Positions 1 to 9,266 of a stretch of 64,000 nt of DNA are shown here, piece after piece. The stretch comes from Bacteroidota bacterium (lineage in GTDB: Bacteria; Bacteroidota; Bacteroidia; Cytophagales; Cyclobacteriaceae). The translations under genes were made by a program, and so were the position numbers. Below the pieces are notes generated by a model that worked only from the letters and a program-made list of their open reading frames with translations, was not told where the DNA came from and searched no databases. The first letter of the stretch is position 1, and each line of letters begins with the position of its first letter. Location: positions 1-64,000 of the forward strand of contig JAFDYX010000009.1 in assembly GCA_018267215.1 (NCBI GenBank), in the 5' to 3' direction.

Positions 1-124
1 AACAGCAGAAGAAACCGAAGAATAACTAATTTTAAAACACTAAAACTGGCAGCACAATTTTGACATCAACTACAGGTGGTCAATTTGCTCCGGATACAAG
101 TGGTCAATTACATCGGATTTTGCA
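1..124 (+). mobile_element. Right end of an IS21-like element (partial)
   Basis: Two tandem 24-base repeats (73-96 and 97-120) share the core GTGGTCAATT and a CGGAT block, and are followed directly by TGCA at 121-124. IS21-family elements carry multiple terminal repeats of this kind and end in CA. Bases 2-25 read as the last codons of an upstream open frame ending in TAA, as expected if the helper-ATPase gene (istB) lies just outside the window. The exact end and the family assignment are inferred from the repeat pattern, because the transposase genes are not visible. Confidence 0.55.
2..25 (+). CDS. C-terminal tail of an upstream gene, possibly istB (partial)
   Basis: Frame 2 reads TAEETEE followed by TAA at 23-25. 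Only seven residues are inside the window, so identity rests entirely on position just inside the putative IS21 terminal repeats. It could belong to any gene that ends here. Confidence 0.25.
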   Translation, partial: TAEETEE

Positions 125-270
125 GCTGGATACCTTCTTGCGAAAAAATAACAGAATCTGCCTTAAACTCAGCAAATGACACAGTACCATTGCTTGAGTG
201 CTCTTTCCTTAACAACCCTTTTTGGCCAAATGAAAGATTCAACGAAATAATCGTGAATGTTAAAATGTAG
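124..270 (+). pseudogene. Possible gene remnant behind the IS end
   Basis: An open frame continues from the IS border to a TAG at 268-270 and would encode about 48 residues with plausible protein composition (a segment reading NNPFWPNERFNEIIVNVKM). It has no start of its own outside the IS sequence, so it may be the 3' part of a gene interrupted by the insertion, or chance. I do not recognise it. Confidence 0.2.
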
Positions 271-292
271 ATTGTTTTCATATAAAAGTTGG

Positions 293-1303
293 TTAGTGTT
301 TCACAATTTTCAAAATCAAACCATTATGGGTAATTACGATGCCCAGCTGTGGAGAATAAAATTCCATATCACTGATCTGAATATTATTGTTGTGATATAT
401 CTCATACCATGTTTTGCCTCCATCGCTAGTGTATTTTATTGAATTAGTGACTATTGATGCATATAAGCCCTCAAGCTCTGAGTTGAAATAACAAATCGGG
501 TATGGATCAATGTTGGGGTTTATGATGTTAAAGGAGTTACCCGTATCAGAAGTTTTTATCATTTGTTGCTTGAAAGTGAACAAATACCCGAGGCTGTCAT
601 TGACAAATTGCGCATTGGTTATGTTTGAGAACTTGTGGTTGATCTTTGCCCATGTTTCACCCAGGTCAGTGCTTTTAAACAGAAAGCCGGCATCTACATA
701 ATCATAGGTAGAACCACCATGTATGAAAAGGTTTTTTTTGCCTGCCTTGATAAGACTACCGGGTGCAGGAAAGTTAATGCTCAGTACTTGTTTCCAATTT
801 GCACCGCTATCATCAGTTTTATAAAAGATATGTCCCCATGACATTAGCCATACTGAATCAGAGATAAAGAAAGGACTACAATTACAGTTTTGAAAAGAAG
901 AATCAGGTTTCCAAGTTTTACCTGAATCTTTCGAGTACAAGAGGAAATTTTTTGGATTAGAAGAAACCGTGAAGTCAATTCCTTTAGCAAACCTTTTCTC
1001 TTTATAGCCGGTCAGGTAATCCACCCGTAAGCCTTTTAAGTTCAATGTATCAACAGACCATGTGATTCCACCATCTGAACTTCTTAAGAAGGTACTGTTA
1101 TAATCTGAAGAGGAAATGTCGAACCCCGTGACAATGATATTGTTTACATCTTCAAAATAAATAGAGGTGAGCCACCAGTTTGACCCGGTTTTAATTTCTT
1201 CAACAGTATAAGGGCTTTTGAATTGGCCAATATTTTCATGTTCGCAGCCACTAAACTGCAAAATCAAAATGCTGATTAGTATTTGAAAAATGAACTTGCT
1301 CAT
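293..1303 (-). CDS. Asp-box (BNR) beta-propeller lipoprotein, function unknown
   Basis: A 336-residue protein with a lipoprotein signal: a hydrophobic run followed by FSGC, so Cys20 should be lipidated and the mature protein sits in the periplasm or on the outer membrane. Repeated Asp-box motifs of the S-x-D-x-G-x-T-W type occur (RSSDGGITW, YSKDSGKTW, STDLGETW, YTSDGGKTW), spaced as in a six- or seven-bladed propeller like Ycf48 or sialidase folds. No sialidase catalytic triad can be identified, so no enzyme activity is claimed. It stands alone, about 170 bases from the IS21-like end. The start is the ATG at 1303, immediately before the signal peptide. Confidence 0.75.
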   Translation of the reverse strand: MSKFIFQILISILILQFSGCEHENIGQFKSPYTVEEIKTGSNWWLTSIYFEDVNNIIVTGFDISSSDYNSTFLRSSDGGITWSVDTLNLKGLRVDYLTGYKEKRFAKGIDFTVSSNPKNFLLYSKDSGKTWKPDSSFQNCNCSPFFISDSVWLMSWGHIFYKTDDSGANWKQVLSINFPAPGSLIKAGKKNLFIHGGSTYDYVDAGFLFKSTDLGETWAKINHKFSNITNAQFVNDSLGYLFTFKQQMIKTSDTGNSFNIINPNIDPYPICYFNSELEGLYASIVTNSIKYTSDGGKTWYEIYHNNNIQISDMEFYSPQLGIVITHNGLILKIVKH

Positions 1304-1788
1304 AGATATAATATGTCAACTTGAGTTGTTAAGTAGCGAGGTCAATCCCGTCATTTTATGGTAATACCTTTATTATTATCATTAATAAGTTTAAAACTGT
1401 TATACAATTTTTTTGATTCTTTTCATGCTTAGATGTCGTGCGGGATATGTACAAGCAAAAGGCCAATGTTAGAAATATCTGATTGTCCGTAATTGGCATG
1501 ATCGAAATTGGCATCGCCTGAGTAGAGTACATTGGTTTCGAAAACATCTTGTTCATACCAGTCATTAGAGTTGCTATCTATTACGGAATTCCAACTCACT
1601 TCAAAACTACAATCCATTGAAAAACACAGGAGGAGATGTTTCTCATGAAAAATTATTTTGTTTATATGTGAATTTAATATGATTTTTATTTAAAACAATT
1701 ACTGTACGATGAGTGTACTCCAAAGTATATCAGAAGATCTTTTACTGCTATTGCTAACTTTGGGCTTGATTATTGTTTGCAGCCGGTT
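1304..1788. other. Intergenic region between the lipoprotein gene and the DUF4296 gene
   Basis: About 485 bases, AT-rich. A small reverse-strand open frame (1429-1617, 62 residues) is present, but I see no family signal or credible start region. The right edge carries the promoter of the DUF4296-mutS2 pair. Nothing else is recognisable. Confidence 0.4.
1755..1762 (+). promoter_or_regulatory. Predicted -7 box of the DUF4296-mutS2 operon
   Basis: TAACTTTG matches the Bacteroidota -7 consensus TAnnTTTG and lies 26 bases before the ATG at 1789. No clear TTG is seen at the expected -33 position, so support is partial. Confidence 0.45.
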
Positions 1789-2169
1789 ATGAGATTATGT
1801 ATTTTTCTTTTTATCGTGATCCAGCTTTTTTCTTGTCAGAAGAAAGTTGAAACATCTACTATTTTAACGAAAGAGCAACTATCGGCATTGCTGATTGACG
1901 TTTATTTGGCCGAGGCACGTGCCCAAACTTTTCCCAGGCCACAGGATTCGCTGATGAAAATTTTTCTTCCCCGCGAAAAAAAAATTCTGGAAGCCCATGG
2001 TGTTTCCGATTCTTTGCTGAGGCAGACCTACAACTATTATTATGCCCACCCGAAAGAGTTTGAAGCGGTCTATGATGTAGTGATAGATTCGCTTACCCTT
2101 CGCGAACAGCGCTCTCTCAATAGCAAATACAACTCCGGCCCGGTGCCGCAAAAAATGAGGGTTGATTAA
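1789..2169 (+). CDS. DUF4296-family lipoprotein
   Basis: A 126-residue protein beginning with a short signal peptide that ends in LFSC, a lipobox, so the mature protein is expected to be lipid-anchored in the envelope. The body contains the features of the Bacteroidota family DUF4296: an early LLIDVYLAEA helix and a HGVSDS...YYYAHP segment. Function is unknown. An in-frame TTG exists at 1777, but the ATG at 1789 gives the better signal peptide and a sensible distance from the -7 box. The gene ends six bases before mutS2, so the two are probably co-transcribed. Confidence 0.75.
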   Translation: MRLCIFLFIVIQLFSCQKKVETSTILTKEQLSALLIDVYLAEARAQTFPRPQDSLMKIFLPREKKILEAHGVSDSLLRQTYNYYYAHPKEFEAVYDVVIDSLTLREQRSLNSKYNSGPVPQKMRVD

Positions 2170-2175
2170 TATTTC

Positions 2176-4539
2176 ATGATGAACATTTATCCACCCGATC
2201 TGGAAACGAAACTCGGGTTCGACCAACTGCGCACCCGGATGGTAGCCCAGTGCCTTGGGCAGTTAGGTGTAGAAGAGGTAAACCGCATCAAATTTGAAAT
2301 TGATGAAAAAATTATCCTCAGCAAGCTCAACTGTGTAGGCGACTGCCTTAAAATTTTTCAGCAAGGTGAGATATTTCCACTTAACACTTATTTTAATATA
2401 ACCTTATACTTTGATACCATCAGAGTAGAAGGAAATTTTTTGGAAGAAGAAAACTTTCAGGAGGTAATCGGCACATTGCGGACGGTGACAGCAGCCCGTC
2501 AGTTTTTAATTAAAACAAAAGAGGAATACCCACATCTTTACAGCCTGACGGAGTTTGCTGCATTGCCTGCAGCCCTGCTGACTGAGGTAGAGAGTAAATT
2601 CAATGACAAAGGAAAAATAAAAGATAATGCCACATCCGAATTGGCACAGATCAGAAAAAACCTTCACCACGAACGAGAGCGGGTAAGAAAGCTGACCGAT
2701 CATTTATTTCGCGATTCGGTTAGCCAAAGTTGGGTGCCCGAAGGCGCTACGCTTACCGTGCGCGATGGGCGCATTGTGATACCTATTTTGGCAGAACACA
2801 AGCGCAAGCTGAAAGGGTACATCATGGATGAATCGGCCACAGGCCAAACAGTATTTATAGAACCGGCTGAGTCGCTGGAAGCCAACAATGAAATACGCGA
2901 CCTGCTTCATGCCGAGAGGAGAGAGATAATAAAAATCCTTCAAAGTCTTACTACTCTTTTACGGACACATTTAACAGAACTACACGCCACTTGTCAATTC
3001 TTAGGCCTCTTAGATTTCAACCGGGCAAAAGCACGGCTGGCCATAGAGTTAGATGCCATCGTGCCAGAGTTGGTAAATCAACCGATGGTGAAATGGGTGA
3101 ACGCCTATCATCCACTGCTGTATCTTTCGCTGAAAGGTAAGAGAACAGTAGTGCCTTTAACCATTGATCTGACGAGTGAGTCTCGTTTCATTTTGATTTC
3201 TGGCCCTAATGCTGGCGGAAAATCTGTTTGCCTAAAAACAATCGGCCTCATTCAGTACATGGTGCAGTGCGGGTTGCCAGTTCCTGTTTCCGAACAATCG
3301 GTTATGGGCATTTTTAATTCTATTTTTCTCGACATAGGCGATCAGCAGTCTATTGATAACGACCTGAGCACCTACAGTTCGCATTTGAAGAATATGAATT
3401 TTTTTCTGGCGCACGCCCACGCTTCAACATTAGTGCTGTTAGATGAGTTAGGCTCGGGCACAGACCCTAACTTTGGCGGAGGTATTGCCGAGGCTGTTCT
3501 TTCTTCATTGCTGAAAAAAAAGATATGGGGCGCAGCCACTACGCACTATTACAATCTCAAATTATTTGCCTCCAACCGAAGCGACATACGCAATGCATCC
3601 ATGCAGTTTGACACCAAGAAACTGCAACCCTTGTTTCAACTTGATATTGGTAAACCGGGCAGTTCTTTTGCATTGGAAATAGCCCGCAAGACAGGTATGC
3701 CGGCAGAGACACTTCATCTGGCGGAAAATATAATCGGTAAGGAACTGACCGGTCTTGAAACATTAATGAAAAATGTAGCCGAAGAAAAGCAGATGCTCAG
3801 CCGGCTACAGCGCGAGCTGCTAGAGAAAGAAAAACGGCTGAAGGCAGAAACTGATCGCTATCGGCAACTGAGTAACGAACTAGATACTAAGAAAAAAGAA
3901 ATTGTAAACCGTGCCAAAGAAGAAGCCTCTTCCTTGCTGAAAGAAACCAACCGCGAGATAGAGAAGGCGATTCGCCACATCCGCGAGAACAAAGCCGAGA
4001 AAAAAGAAACGCGTAAAGTGAGGCAAGGGTTGGAGAATCTGGCAGAAAAAATAAAACCGGTTGACAAGAAAAATATTTCAGCAGGAGATGTAAAGCAAGG
4101 CGACAAGGTTCGCTTGGTAGGACAGGAGGTAACGGGTCTGCTGGTGGGTATTAAAGGAAATCAGGCAGTAGTAGAATTTGGAAACGTACGATCTACTGTT
4201 CAGTTAAGTCAGTTAGTGCGCAGCGATTTAGTTGAGCCTGCCTCTGTTAGCAAAGCCCGGTCGTTGGGTGTCAATGTTATGGCCAAACAATCGAGCTTTC
4301 TGGCTACACTGGATGTGCGCGGCAAGCGGGCGGAAGAAGTGGTGCCGGAGTTAGAGCGCTTTTTAGACGATGCCATTTTGCTGGCTCAGCACGAGCTTAG
4401 AATTTTGCATGGCAAAGGTGGGGGCGTGCTTCGCAAAATTATACGCGACCACCTCAAGCAAGTAAAGCAAGTAGCCTCGTTTGCAGACGAGCATATCGAA
4501 CGCGGAGGTGACGGGATTACTGTGGTGGTGCTGAAGTGA
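2176..4539 (+). CDS. mutS2: MutS2 family ATPase / Smr nuclease
   Basis: A 787-residue MutS2 protein, normal length for the family. The Walker A motif GPNAGGKS lies near residue 343, Walker B with LLDELGSGTDP near 421, followed by a long charged coiled coil (about 530-620), a KOW-like segment and a C-terminal Smr domain from about 712 (LDVRGKR, then LHGKGGGVL). MutS2 proteins bind branched DNA or collided ribosomes depending on the species; this sequence alone does not decide between recombination control and ribosome rescue. It follows the DUF4296 gene closely and ends three bases before the convergent ABC gene. Confidence 0.95.
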   Translation: MMNIYPPDLETKLGFDQLRTRMVAQCLGQLGVEEVNRIKFEIDEKIILSKLNCVGDCLKIFQQGEIFPLNTYFNITLYFDTIRVEGNFLEEENFQEVIGTLRTVTAARQFLIKTKEEYPHLYSLTEFAALPAALLTEVESKFNDKGKIKDNATSELAQIRKNLHHERERVRKLTDHLFRDSVSQSWVPEGATLTVRDGRIVIPILAEHKRKLKGYIMDESATGQTVFIEPAESLEANNEIRDLLHAERREIIKILQSLTTLLRTHLTELHATCQFLGLLDFNRAKARLAIELDAIVPELVNQPMVKWVNAYHPLLYLSLKGKRTVVPLTIDLTSESRFILISGPNAGGKSVCLKTIGLIQYMVQCGLPVPVSEQSVMGIFNSIFLDIGDQQSIDNDLSTYSSHLKNMNFFLAHAHASTLVLLDELGSGTDPNFGGGIAEAVLSSLLKKKIWGAATTHYYNLKLFASNRSDIRNASMQFDTKKLQPLFQLDIGKPGSSFALEIARKTGMPAETLHLAENIIGKELTGLETLMKNVAEEKQMLSRLQRELLEKEKRLKAETDRYRQLSNELDTKKKEIVNRAKEEASSLLKETNREIEKAIRHIRENKAEKKETRKVRQGLENLAEKIKPVDKKNISAGDVKQGDKVRLVGQEVTGLLVGIKGNQAVVEFGNVRSTVQLSQLVRSDLVEPASVSKARSLGVNVMAKQSSFLATLDVRGKRAEEVVPELERFLDDAILLAQHELRILHGKGGGVLRKIIRDHLKQVKQVASFADEHIERGGDGITVVVLK

Positions 4540-4542
4540 TGG

Positions 4543-5214
4543 TTACACCACAACCCGCCCATCGCTCATTTGTACGATGCGGTCTGTTTTGGAAGCAAAT
4601 TCGTCATCGTGGGTTACGGTGATGATGGTCTGATTAGATTCGCTGGTAAGTTGGCGGAAAATATCAAATACTAAGTGTGTGTTGTAGGTATCTAAATTTC
4701 CGGTGGGCTCATCGCACATAATAATATCGGGGTCGTTGATGAGGGCACGGGCGATGGCTACACGCTGCTGCTGGCCACCCGAAAGTTTGTTAGAAGGTTT
4801 GTGGGCATGCTCTTCCACACCCAATGTTTTCAATCGGTGCATGGCCTTGTCGCGTATGTCTTCGCGCGCATATTTACTTTGCTTCAATGCCGGCATCATC
4901 ACATTTTGCAGTACGGTAAACTCCGGCAGCAGATAGTGGAACTGAAAGACAAAGCCGATGTGTTCATTGCGAAATGCCGAGAGTTCATCCTGCTTTTTGC
5001 CTGTCAGTTTTTGCCCGGCAATTTCAAGCTGGCCTTCATAGTCGGTGTCCATAGTGGAGAGCACATACATCAATGTTGATTTGCCGCAACCAGATTTCCC
5101 GACCAGCGATAAAAATTCACCTCGGTTTACCGTCAGGTTAATTTCTTTTAAAACCTGAAACTTTTCAGGTTCATAAAAATATTTATTGATCTGGCGAGTA
5201 ACAAGCACTTCCAT
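4543..5214 (-). CDS. ABC transporter ATP-binding protein (MacB/LolD type)
   Basis: A 223-residue ATPase with Walker A (GKSGCGKS), Q-loop ([13 protein letters not shown]), signature [15 protein letters not shown], Walker B ([12 protein letters not shown]) and an H-loop (TVTHDDEFA). The N-terminal portion follows the LolD/MacB pattern of lipoprotein or macrolide exporters. The ATG at 5214 is preferred over an upstream start at 5247, because it lies directly behind the stop of the permease gene and is preceded by a GAGGA-like site. It is the last gene of an adaptor-permease-ATPase operon on the minus strand. Confidence 0.92.
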   Translation of the reverse strand: MEVLVTRQINKYFYEPEKFQVLKEINLTVNRGEFLSLVGKSGCGKSTLMYVLSTMDTDYEGQLEIAGQKLTGKKQDELSAFRNEHIGFVFQFHYLLPEFTVLQNVMMPALKQSKYAREDIRDKAMHRLKTLGVEEHAHKPSNKLSGGQQQRVAIARALINDPDIIMCDEPTGNLDTYNTHLVFDIFRQLTSESNQTIITVTHDDEFASKTDRIVQMSDGRVVV

Positions 5215-5215
5215 A

Positions 5216-6478
5216 TTACTGTCCTCGTAGTATTTCAATAGGATCAATCTTAGACGCCTTACGCGATGGCATATAGCCGGCTACAGCAGTAGTGATAACC
5301 CCAAACACTACTCCGATCATGTAAAACTTGAGATCGAAATTTACCGGAAAATGATCCAGGCTGATGATGTCTCCACCATTGAAAGGTGTCTTTGAAATTA
5401 ACACCGACAATCCATAACCGATCAGAAGCCCGGCCATCGCACCGATGACACCAATAATCAACGACTGTATCATGAAAATACTTTTTACATCGCCTCCGGC
5501 AAACCCCATGGCCTTCAGGATGGCAATGTCTTTCATCTTATTGTAGATGGTCATATTCAGGATGTTGTAAATACCGAAGCCGGCTACAATCAACAAGGTG
5601 ACGGAAACAGCATAGGTAATAATATTGCGGATGATTACGCCAGTTAGAAAAGTAGCGTTGGCAGTTTCCCAGTCTTCAGCTTTCGTATCAAACTTGGCTT
5701 CCAACTCTGCAGCAATTTTTTTCGCCAAGTGACGGTCAGTCAATTTAATGTTTATATCGGTAATGTAGCTGGGGTCTTGTTGTAAAATAGTTTGCACGGT
5801 GCCGATGTTGGCATAGCAGCGCACATTATCAATAACCCCGATACCCATTTGAAAGATGCCGACAATTTTTAAAGTCATCGTATATCCTTCGGGAGTGGTA
5901 ATCACAACCCGGTCGCCTTTTTTGGTATCTAATTTTTGGGCTAATCCTTTGCCCATAATGATCCCTTCGCGGTTGGCCAGCAGTTCTTCTATGCGGCCTT
6001 CTTTCATTTTTGATTTGATGCCGAACAGTTTGTCTTCTTCCATGATGTCAACACCCAAGATGTAGCCGTTCAGTTGCACAGGGCCATAGTTGCAAAATAC
6101 CTGCGAGGAAAGTGCCGGAGCCACTCCGCGCACTAATTCATTTTTTCTGATCAGCTCTATAATCTTTTTCGCGTTGCGCACTTTTGTCAATTCATTTTTT
6201 GGTTTTTGGTGGTACACCCATACCATGTCATTTGGATAGATTTGCTGAAGAATAGATTGGCGGGGCTTCGTGATGTCTTTATAAATATGGATGTCGGGGG
6301 CCGAGGTCATGGTGATATCTTCGGTAAAGTCGTTGAGGCCGGTCATCAATCCCACCAGCGCGATAAACATGGCTATACCAAAGGTAACGCCCAGCATAGC
6401 TATAATGGTTTGCTTGGGTTTGCTCAGCAAATGTACTTTGGCTATTTCAAAAGTGAGTTGAAAACGATTGCCTGCCAT
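5216..6478 (-). CDS. ABC transporter permease (MacB/FtsX family)
   Basis: A 420-residue MacB-like permease: one N-terminal membrane helix, a large periplasmic MacB_PCD domain (about residues 50-260) and three C-terminal helices belonging to the FtsX domain (about 285-410), ending in the typical SRKASKIDPIEILRG motif. It starts three bases after the adaptor gene and ends just before the ATPase gene, so the three should form one tripartite export complex. The substrate cannot be read from the sequence. Confidence 0.92.
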   Translation of the reverse strand: MAGNRFQLTFEIAKVHLLSKPKQTIIAMLGVTFGIAMFIALVGLMTGLNDFTEDITMTSAPDIHIYKDITKPRQSILQQIYPNDMVWVYHQKPKNELTKVRNAKKIIELIRKNELVRGVAPALSSQVFCNYGPVQLNGYILGVDIMEEDKLFGIKSKMKEGRIEELLANREGIIMGKGLAQKLDTKKGDRVVITTPEGYTMTLKIVGIFQMGIGVIDNVRCYANIGTVQTILQQDPSYITDINIKLTDRHLAKKIAAELEAKFDTKAEDWETANATFLTGVIIRNIITYAVSVTLLIVAGFGIYNILNMTIYNKMKDIAILKAMGFAGGDVKSIFMIQSLIIGVIGAMAGLLIGYGLSVLISKTPFNGGDIISLDHFPVNFDLKFYMIGVVFGVITTAVAGYMPSRKASKIDPIEILRGQ

Positions 6479-6481
6479 CGG

Positions 6482-7549
6482 TTACTTCATCAGTTTGGTG
6501 GTAGCGTCTATTCCTTCAATCACTTCTACTTCATCCAATGTTTCGAGGCCGCGCACAATTTTCCTTTTCTTTCCGTCTGTCGTTCGCACCGAGTCGCCTT
6601 CATATAAAAATGATTTGGGTATGACTAATGCCTTTTCTTTTTCGCGGATGACGATGTTGGCCTCCACGGCCAGACCTGAAAAACCATCAGGCAGCGGCTG
6701 GCTGAAATAGGCATCTACCCGCACGGCTTGCTCGCGTTGGTTTACCATCGGGTAAATTTTTGTAACGGCTGCCTCAAATACCTGATCGCCATACGCATCA
6801 ACACGTGCTAAAATTTTTTGCCCTTCTTTAATTTTCCGAATGTCCAATTCGTCAACACTCAGTTGTAAATAAAAAAACTGATTGCGCCCGAATGTAACCA
6901 GAGCCTCGGTGCGCCTGACCAACTCGCCCGTTTCCTTGGCAATTTTATAAATGCGCCCGTCAAAATTGCTTTTTACTACGTACCGCCCGCTTTCATTGGC
7001 AGCAATGTTCAGATTGTTTTGCGCGCTGATCAATTCGTTTTGCAGTTGATCTTTTAGTTTTTGGTAGCGGCTTTGTTGAAGTTGATAATCAATTTGCGAG
7101 CTGTTGTAAGCCAGCAAAGCCTGATCGTACTCATTTTTTTTGGTGGCGTTATTTTTCCAAAGATTTTGAAACCGAATAAGATTGACAGAATCGTAGCGCA
7201 ATTTTATTTGTGCCCTTTCCAGGGCGGCTGTTGCTTCCATCAGCATGGGTGAGTCAACCCGATTGTTTTTTGAGGCCAGCGTATAGTTTTCTTTCGCAAT
7301 ACGGTAGCGCGCACTTTGCTGCTGTCCGTCTATAATCAAAATAGGCTGATCTTTTTTTACTACATCTCCTTCGTGGGCCATGATTTCAACTACGTAGCCA
7401 TCTACCTGCGAAAAAATCTGGTACTCGTCTTGCGAGATGACAAAACCGGAAGCATACACAGCTTCCACTACGTTTTTTATGTGCGGAAGAATTGTGTTCT
7501 TATTCTGGCATCCGGCCAATAAAACAAAAAGAAAAAATCGGTATTTCAT
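6482..7549 (-). CDS. Periplasmic adaptor lipoprotein (HlyD/MacA-like)
   Basis: A 355-residue membrane fusion protein with a lipoprotein signal (LLAGC). A biotinyl-lipoyl-like half motif near the N terminus (VDGYVVEIMAHEGDVVKKDQ) is followed by an alpha-helical hairpin (about 80-190) and beta-barrel and membrane-proximal parts, with AIVIREKEKALVIPKSF typical of MacA/HlyD adaptors. It is the first gene of the operon with the MacB-like permease and ATPase. No outer-membrane channel gene is next to it, so a TolC from elsewhere is presumably used. Confidence 0.88.
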   Translation of the reverse strand: MKYRFFLFVLLAGCQNKNTILPHIKNVVEAVYASGFVISQDEYQIFSQVDGYVVEIMAHEGDVVKKDQPILIIDGQQQSARYRIAKENYTLASKNNRVDSPMLMEATAALERAQIKLRYDSVNLIRFQNLWKNNATKKNEYDQALLAYNSSQIDYQLQQSRYQKLKDQLQNELISAQNNLNIAANESGRYVVKSNFDGRIYKIAKETGELVRRTEALVTFGRNQFFYLQLSVDELDIRKIKEGQKILARVDAYGDQVFEAAVTKIYPMVNQREQAVRVDAYFSQPLPDGFSGLAVEANIVIREKEKALVIPKSFLYEGDSVRTTDGKKRKIVRGLETLDEVEVIEGIDATTKLMK

Positions 7550-7667
7550 GAAGCGTAGGCAATCGTATGCTTATCTCTTACAATTCTATGGAATGATTTT
7601 AACTTCTGACAGAAGGTGGTGTGTTTTATTTTACCGAATTGATATTTTTTTTGAATTACCTAATAAA

Positions 7668-8966
7668 TCAATAAGTGCTTCTTTCAAACTGATAATTTCT
7701 AAACCGCTCGAAGGCTGCTTTCTCAAGCTCTTCGCGGTGGTTGGGGTGTGCAATGTCTATCAATGCTTTAGCTCGTTGACGCATATTTTTTCCATACAGC
7801 CGGGCGATACCGTATTCTGTTACCACGTAGTGAGTATGAGCGCGTGTGGTAACTACACCCGCACCGGGTTTTAAGAAAGCAGTAATTTTTGAGACTCCTT
7901 TTGTGGTGAGGGAGGGCAACGCAATAATTGGTTTGCCTCCTTCCGACAAAGCAGCCCCACGCATGAAATCTACTTGCCCACCTACACCGGAATATTGGTA
8001 AGTGCCTAACGAGTCAGCACAAACCTGGCCGGTGATGTCTATTTCGATGGCGCTATTGACAGCCACCACTTTGGGGTTTTGCCGGATAATACTGGGGTCG
8101 TTTACATAATCAATTCCTAAAACAGCTACGCTTGGGTTGTCATCAACAAAATCATAAAGTTTGCGTGTACCCAGCATGAAGGCGGTACTGATTTTTCCGC
8201 GATATTTCTTTTTGTGCTGATTGGTGATCACACCTTTTGCTACCAGCGGCAGTATGGCATCGGTAAACATTTCGGTGTGAATACCGAGCTCTTTATGATT
8301 AGTTAAGTTGGCCAATACTGCATCGGGGATGGAGCCAATGCCGGTTTGAATGGTTGCACCATCTTCAATCAATTGAGCGCAATGGCTACCGATGCGCATG
8401 GCAATTTCGGGCATCGGGTCTGTAGTAGGTATCTGTGCCAATTCTTCTTCGTAAGCCACCAGCGCATCAAACCGTTTGATATCCAAAATCCCATCTCCCA
8501 GCGTGCGCGGCATCTTGGGGTTTACTTGTGCGATTACATACTTGGCCGACTGCACGGCTGCCAGAGCTATGTCAACCGAAGTGCCCAATGAACAAAAGCC
8601 ATGTTTATCGGGAGGAGATACCTGTACCAACGCTACATCTAAAGGCAGCACTCTTTTTCGGAACATCCCTGGAATTTCGCTGAGAAAGGCCGGTATGTAT
8701 TCGCCCCGCCCATCGTTGACGGCTTCACGGATATTGGCCGACACAAACAACGAATTAATTTTAAAATTGTCTTTGTATTTCTTGTCTGTAAATGGCGCTT
8801 CGCCTTGCAAGCTAATGCTCATTAATTCTACATCGTAAAGATCGGCCGACAGTTCAGTTAACTTCCTCAACAAAAAATGAGGCGTTGCCGCCCCTCCATG
8901 AACAAACACCCGGTGGCCGGGCTTAATTACTTTCAGGGCTTCTTCAGCCTGAACATACTTTTCCAT
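7668..8966 (-). CDS. Acetyl-CoA hydrolase/transferase family (4-hydroxybutyrate CoA-transferase-like)
   Basis: A 432-residue family I CoA-transferase. It shows the two-domain fold signals of the family: an N-terminal GGAATP turn, a central IQTGIGSIPDAV segment and the GGQVDFMRGA region with VTEYGIARLYGK near the C terminus. These resemble 4-hydroxybutyrate and butyryl-CoA:acetate CoA-transferases, which move CoA between acyl-CoA and acetate or hydroxybutyrate in the cytoplasm. The true substrate is unknown. It is a single-gene unit. A 16-base perfect palindrome lies upstream of its presumed promoter. Confidence 0.88.
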   Translation of the reverse strand: MEKYVQAEEALKVIKPGHRVFVHGGAATPHFLLRKLTELSADLYDVELMSISLQGEAPFTDKKYKDNFKINSLFVSANIREAVNDGRGEYIPAFLSEIPGMFRKRVLPLDVALVQVSPPDKHGFCSLGTSVDIALAAVQSAKYVIAQVNPKMPRTLGDGILDIKRFDALVAYEEELAQIPTTDPMPEIAMRIGSHCAQLIEDGATIQTGIGSIPDAVLANLTNHKELGIHTEMFTDAILPLVAKGVITNQHKKKYRGKISTAFMLGTRKLYDFVDDNPSVAVLGIDYVNDPSIIRQNPKVVAVNSAIEIDITGQVCADSLGTYQYSGVGGQVDFMRGAALSEGGKPIIALPSLTTKGVSKITAFLKPGAGVVTTRAHTHYVVTEYGIARLYGKNMRQRAKALIDIAHPNHREELEKAAFERFRNYQFERSTY

Positions 8967-8982
8967 CTTTTTTAATTTTGCT

Positions 8983-9038
8983 GAAAGTTAGAGCCACCCG
9001 TTTTTTTAGACGGTGATAAAAGTCAGCCGGCCGGCTGA
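8983..9038 (-). promoter_or_regulatory. Presumed promoter and palindromic operator of the CoA-transferase gene
   Basis: On the minus strand TAACTTTC (8990-8983) is one base off the TAnnTTTG -7 consensus. About 33 bases further upstream is the perfect 16-base palindrome TCAGCCGGCCGGCTGA (9023-9038), unusually GC-rich for its surroundings. A loopless palindrome in this position suits a dimeric transcription factor better than a terminator. Which factor binds is unknown. Confidence 0.4.
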
Positions 9039-9117
9039 TTAAGGTTATCCAAATTAAATGATGAAGCTTAGATTGCAGGGCAACAGATAAACTTTTTCCT
9101 ACGTCCTACACATCGGT

Positions 9118-9241
9118 TGGAAAATTGGCGATGGGCGGGGCTTTTAGTACTAATGCTGATACAAAGAATAGAAGTTGAATTTTGCACTTCCGCCCGAACG
9201 AAACCGTTCTGCCCGCCTATTGCCAATTTTTTTGTTATGCC
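9118..9241. repeat. Long imperfect inverted repeat, cassette-associated
   Basis: The arm 9121-9139 pairs with 9212-9230 over about 19 bases; the two mismatches are both G-T wobbles. The enclosed segment contains the palindrome TTAGTACTAA (9144-9153) and a smaller hairpin GAACG/CGTTC. Outside the right arm GTTATGC (9234-9240) resembles the GTTRRRY box of integron attC sites, but no matching left box is found. The structure lies directly downstream of the trpF-like gene and may be a mobile-cassette boundary or a transcription terminator for that gene. Confidence 0.5.
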
Positions 9242-9266
9242 TTCGCCCTTCTTTATGTTGTATTTT

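Noticed and set aside
1429..1617. Reverse-strand 62-residue frame in the gap before the DUF4296 gene
   Set aside because: No recognisable family, no promoter or leader, and an overlapping frame competes with it; composition alone is not enough.
9118..9241. Calling the inverted repeat a canonical integron attC site
   Set aside because: Only one end (GTTATGC) resembles a core box, with one mismatch; the matching RYYYAAC box on the other side is absent and no integrase is visible.
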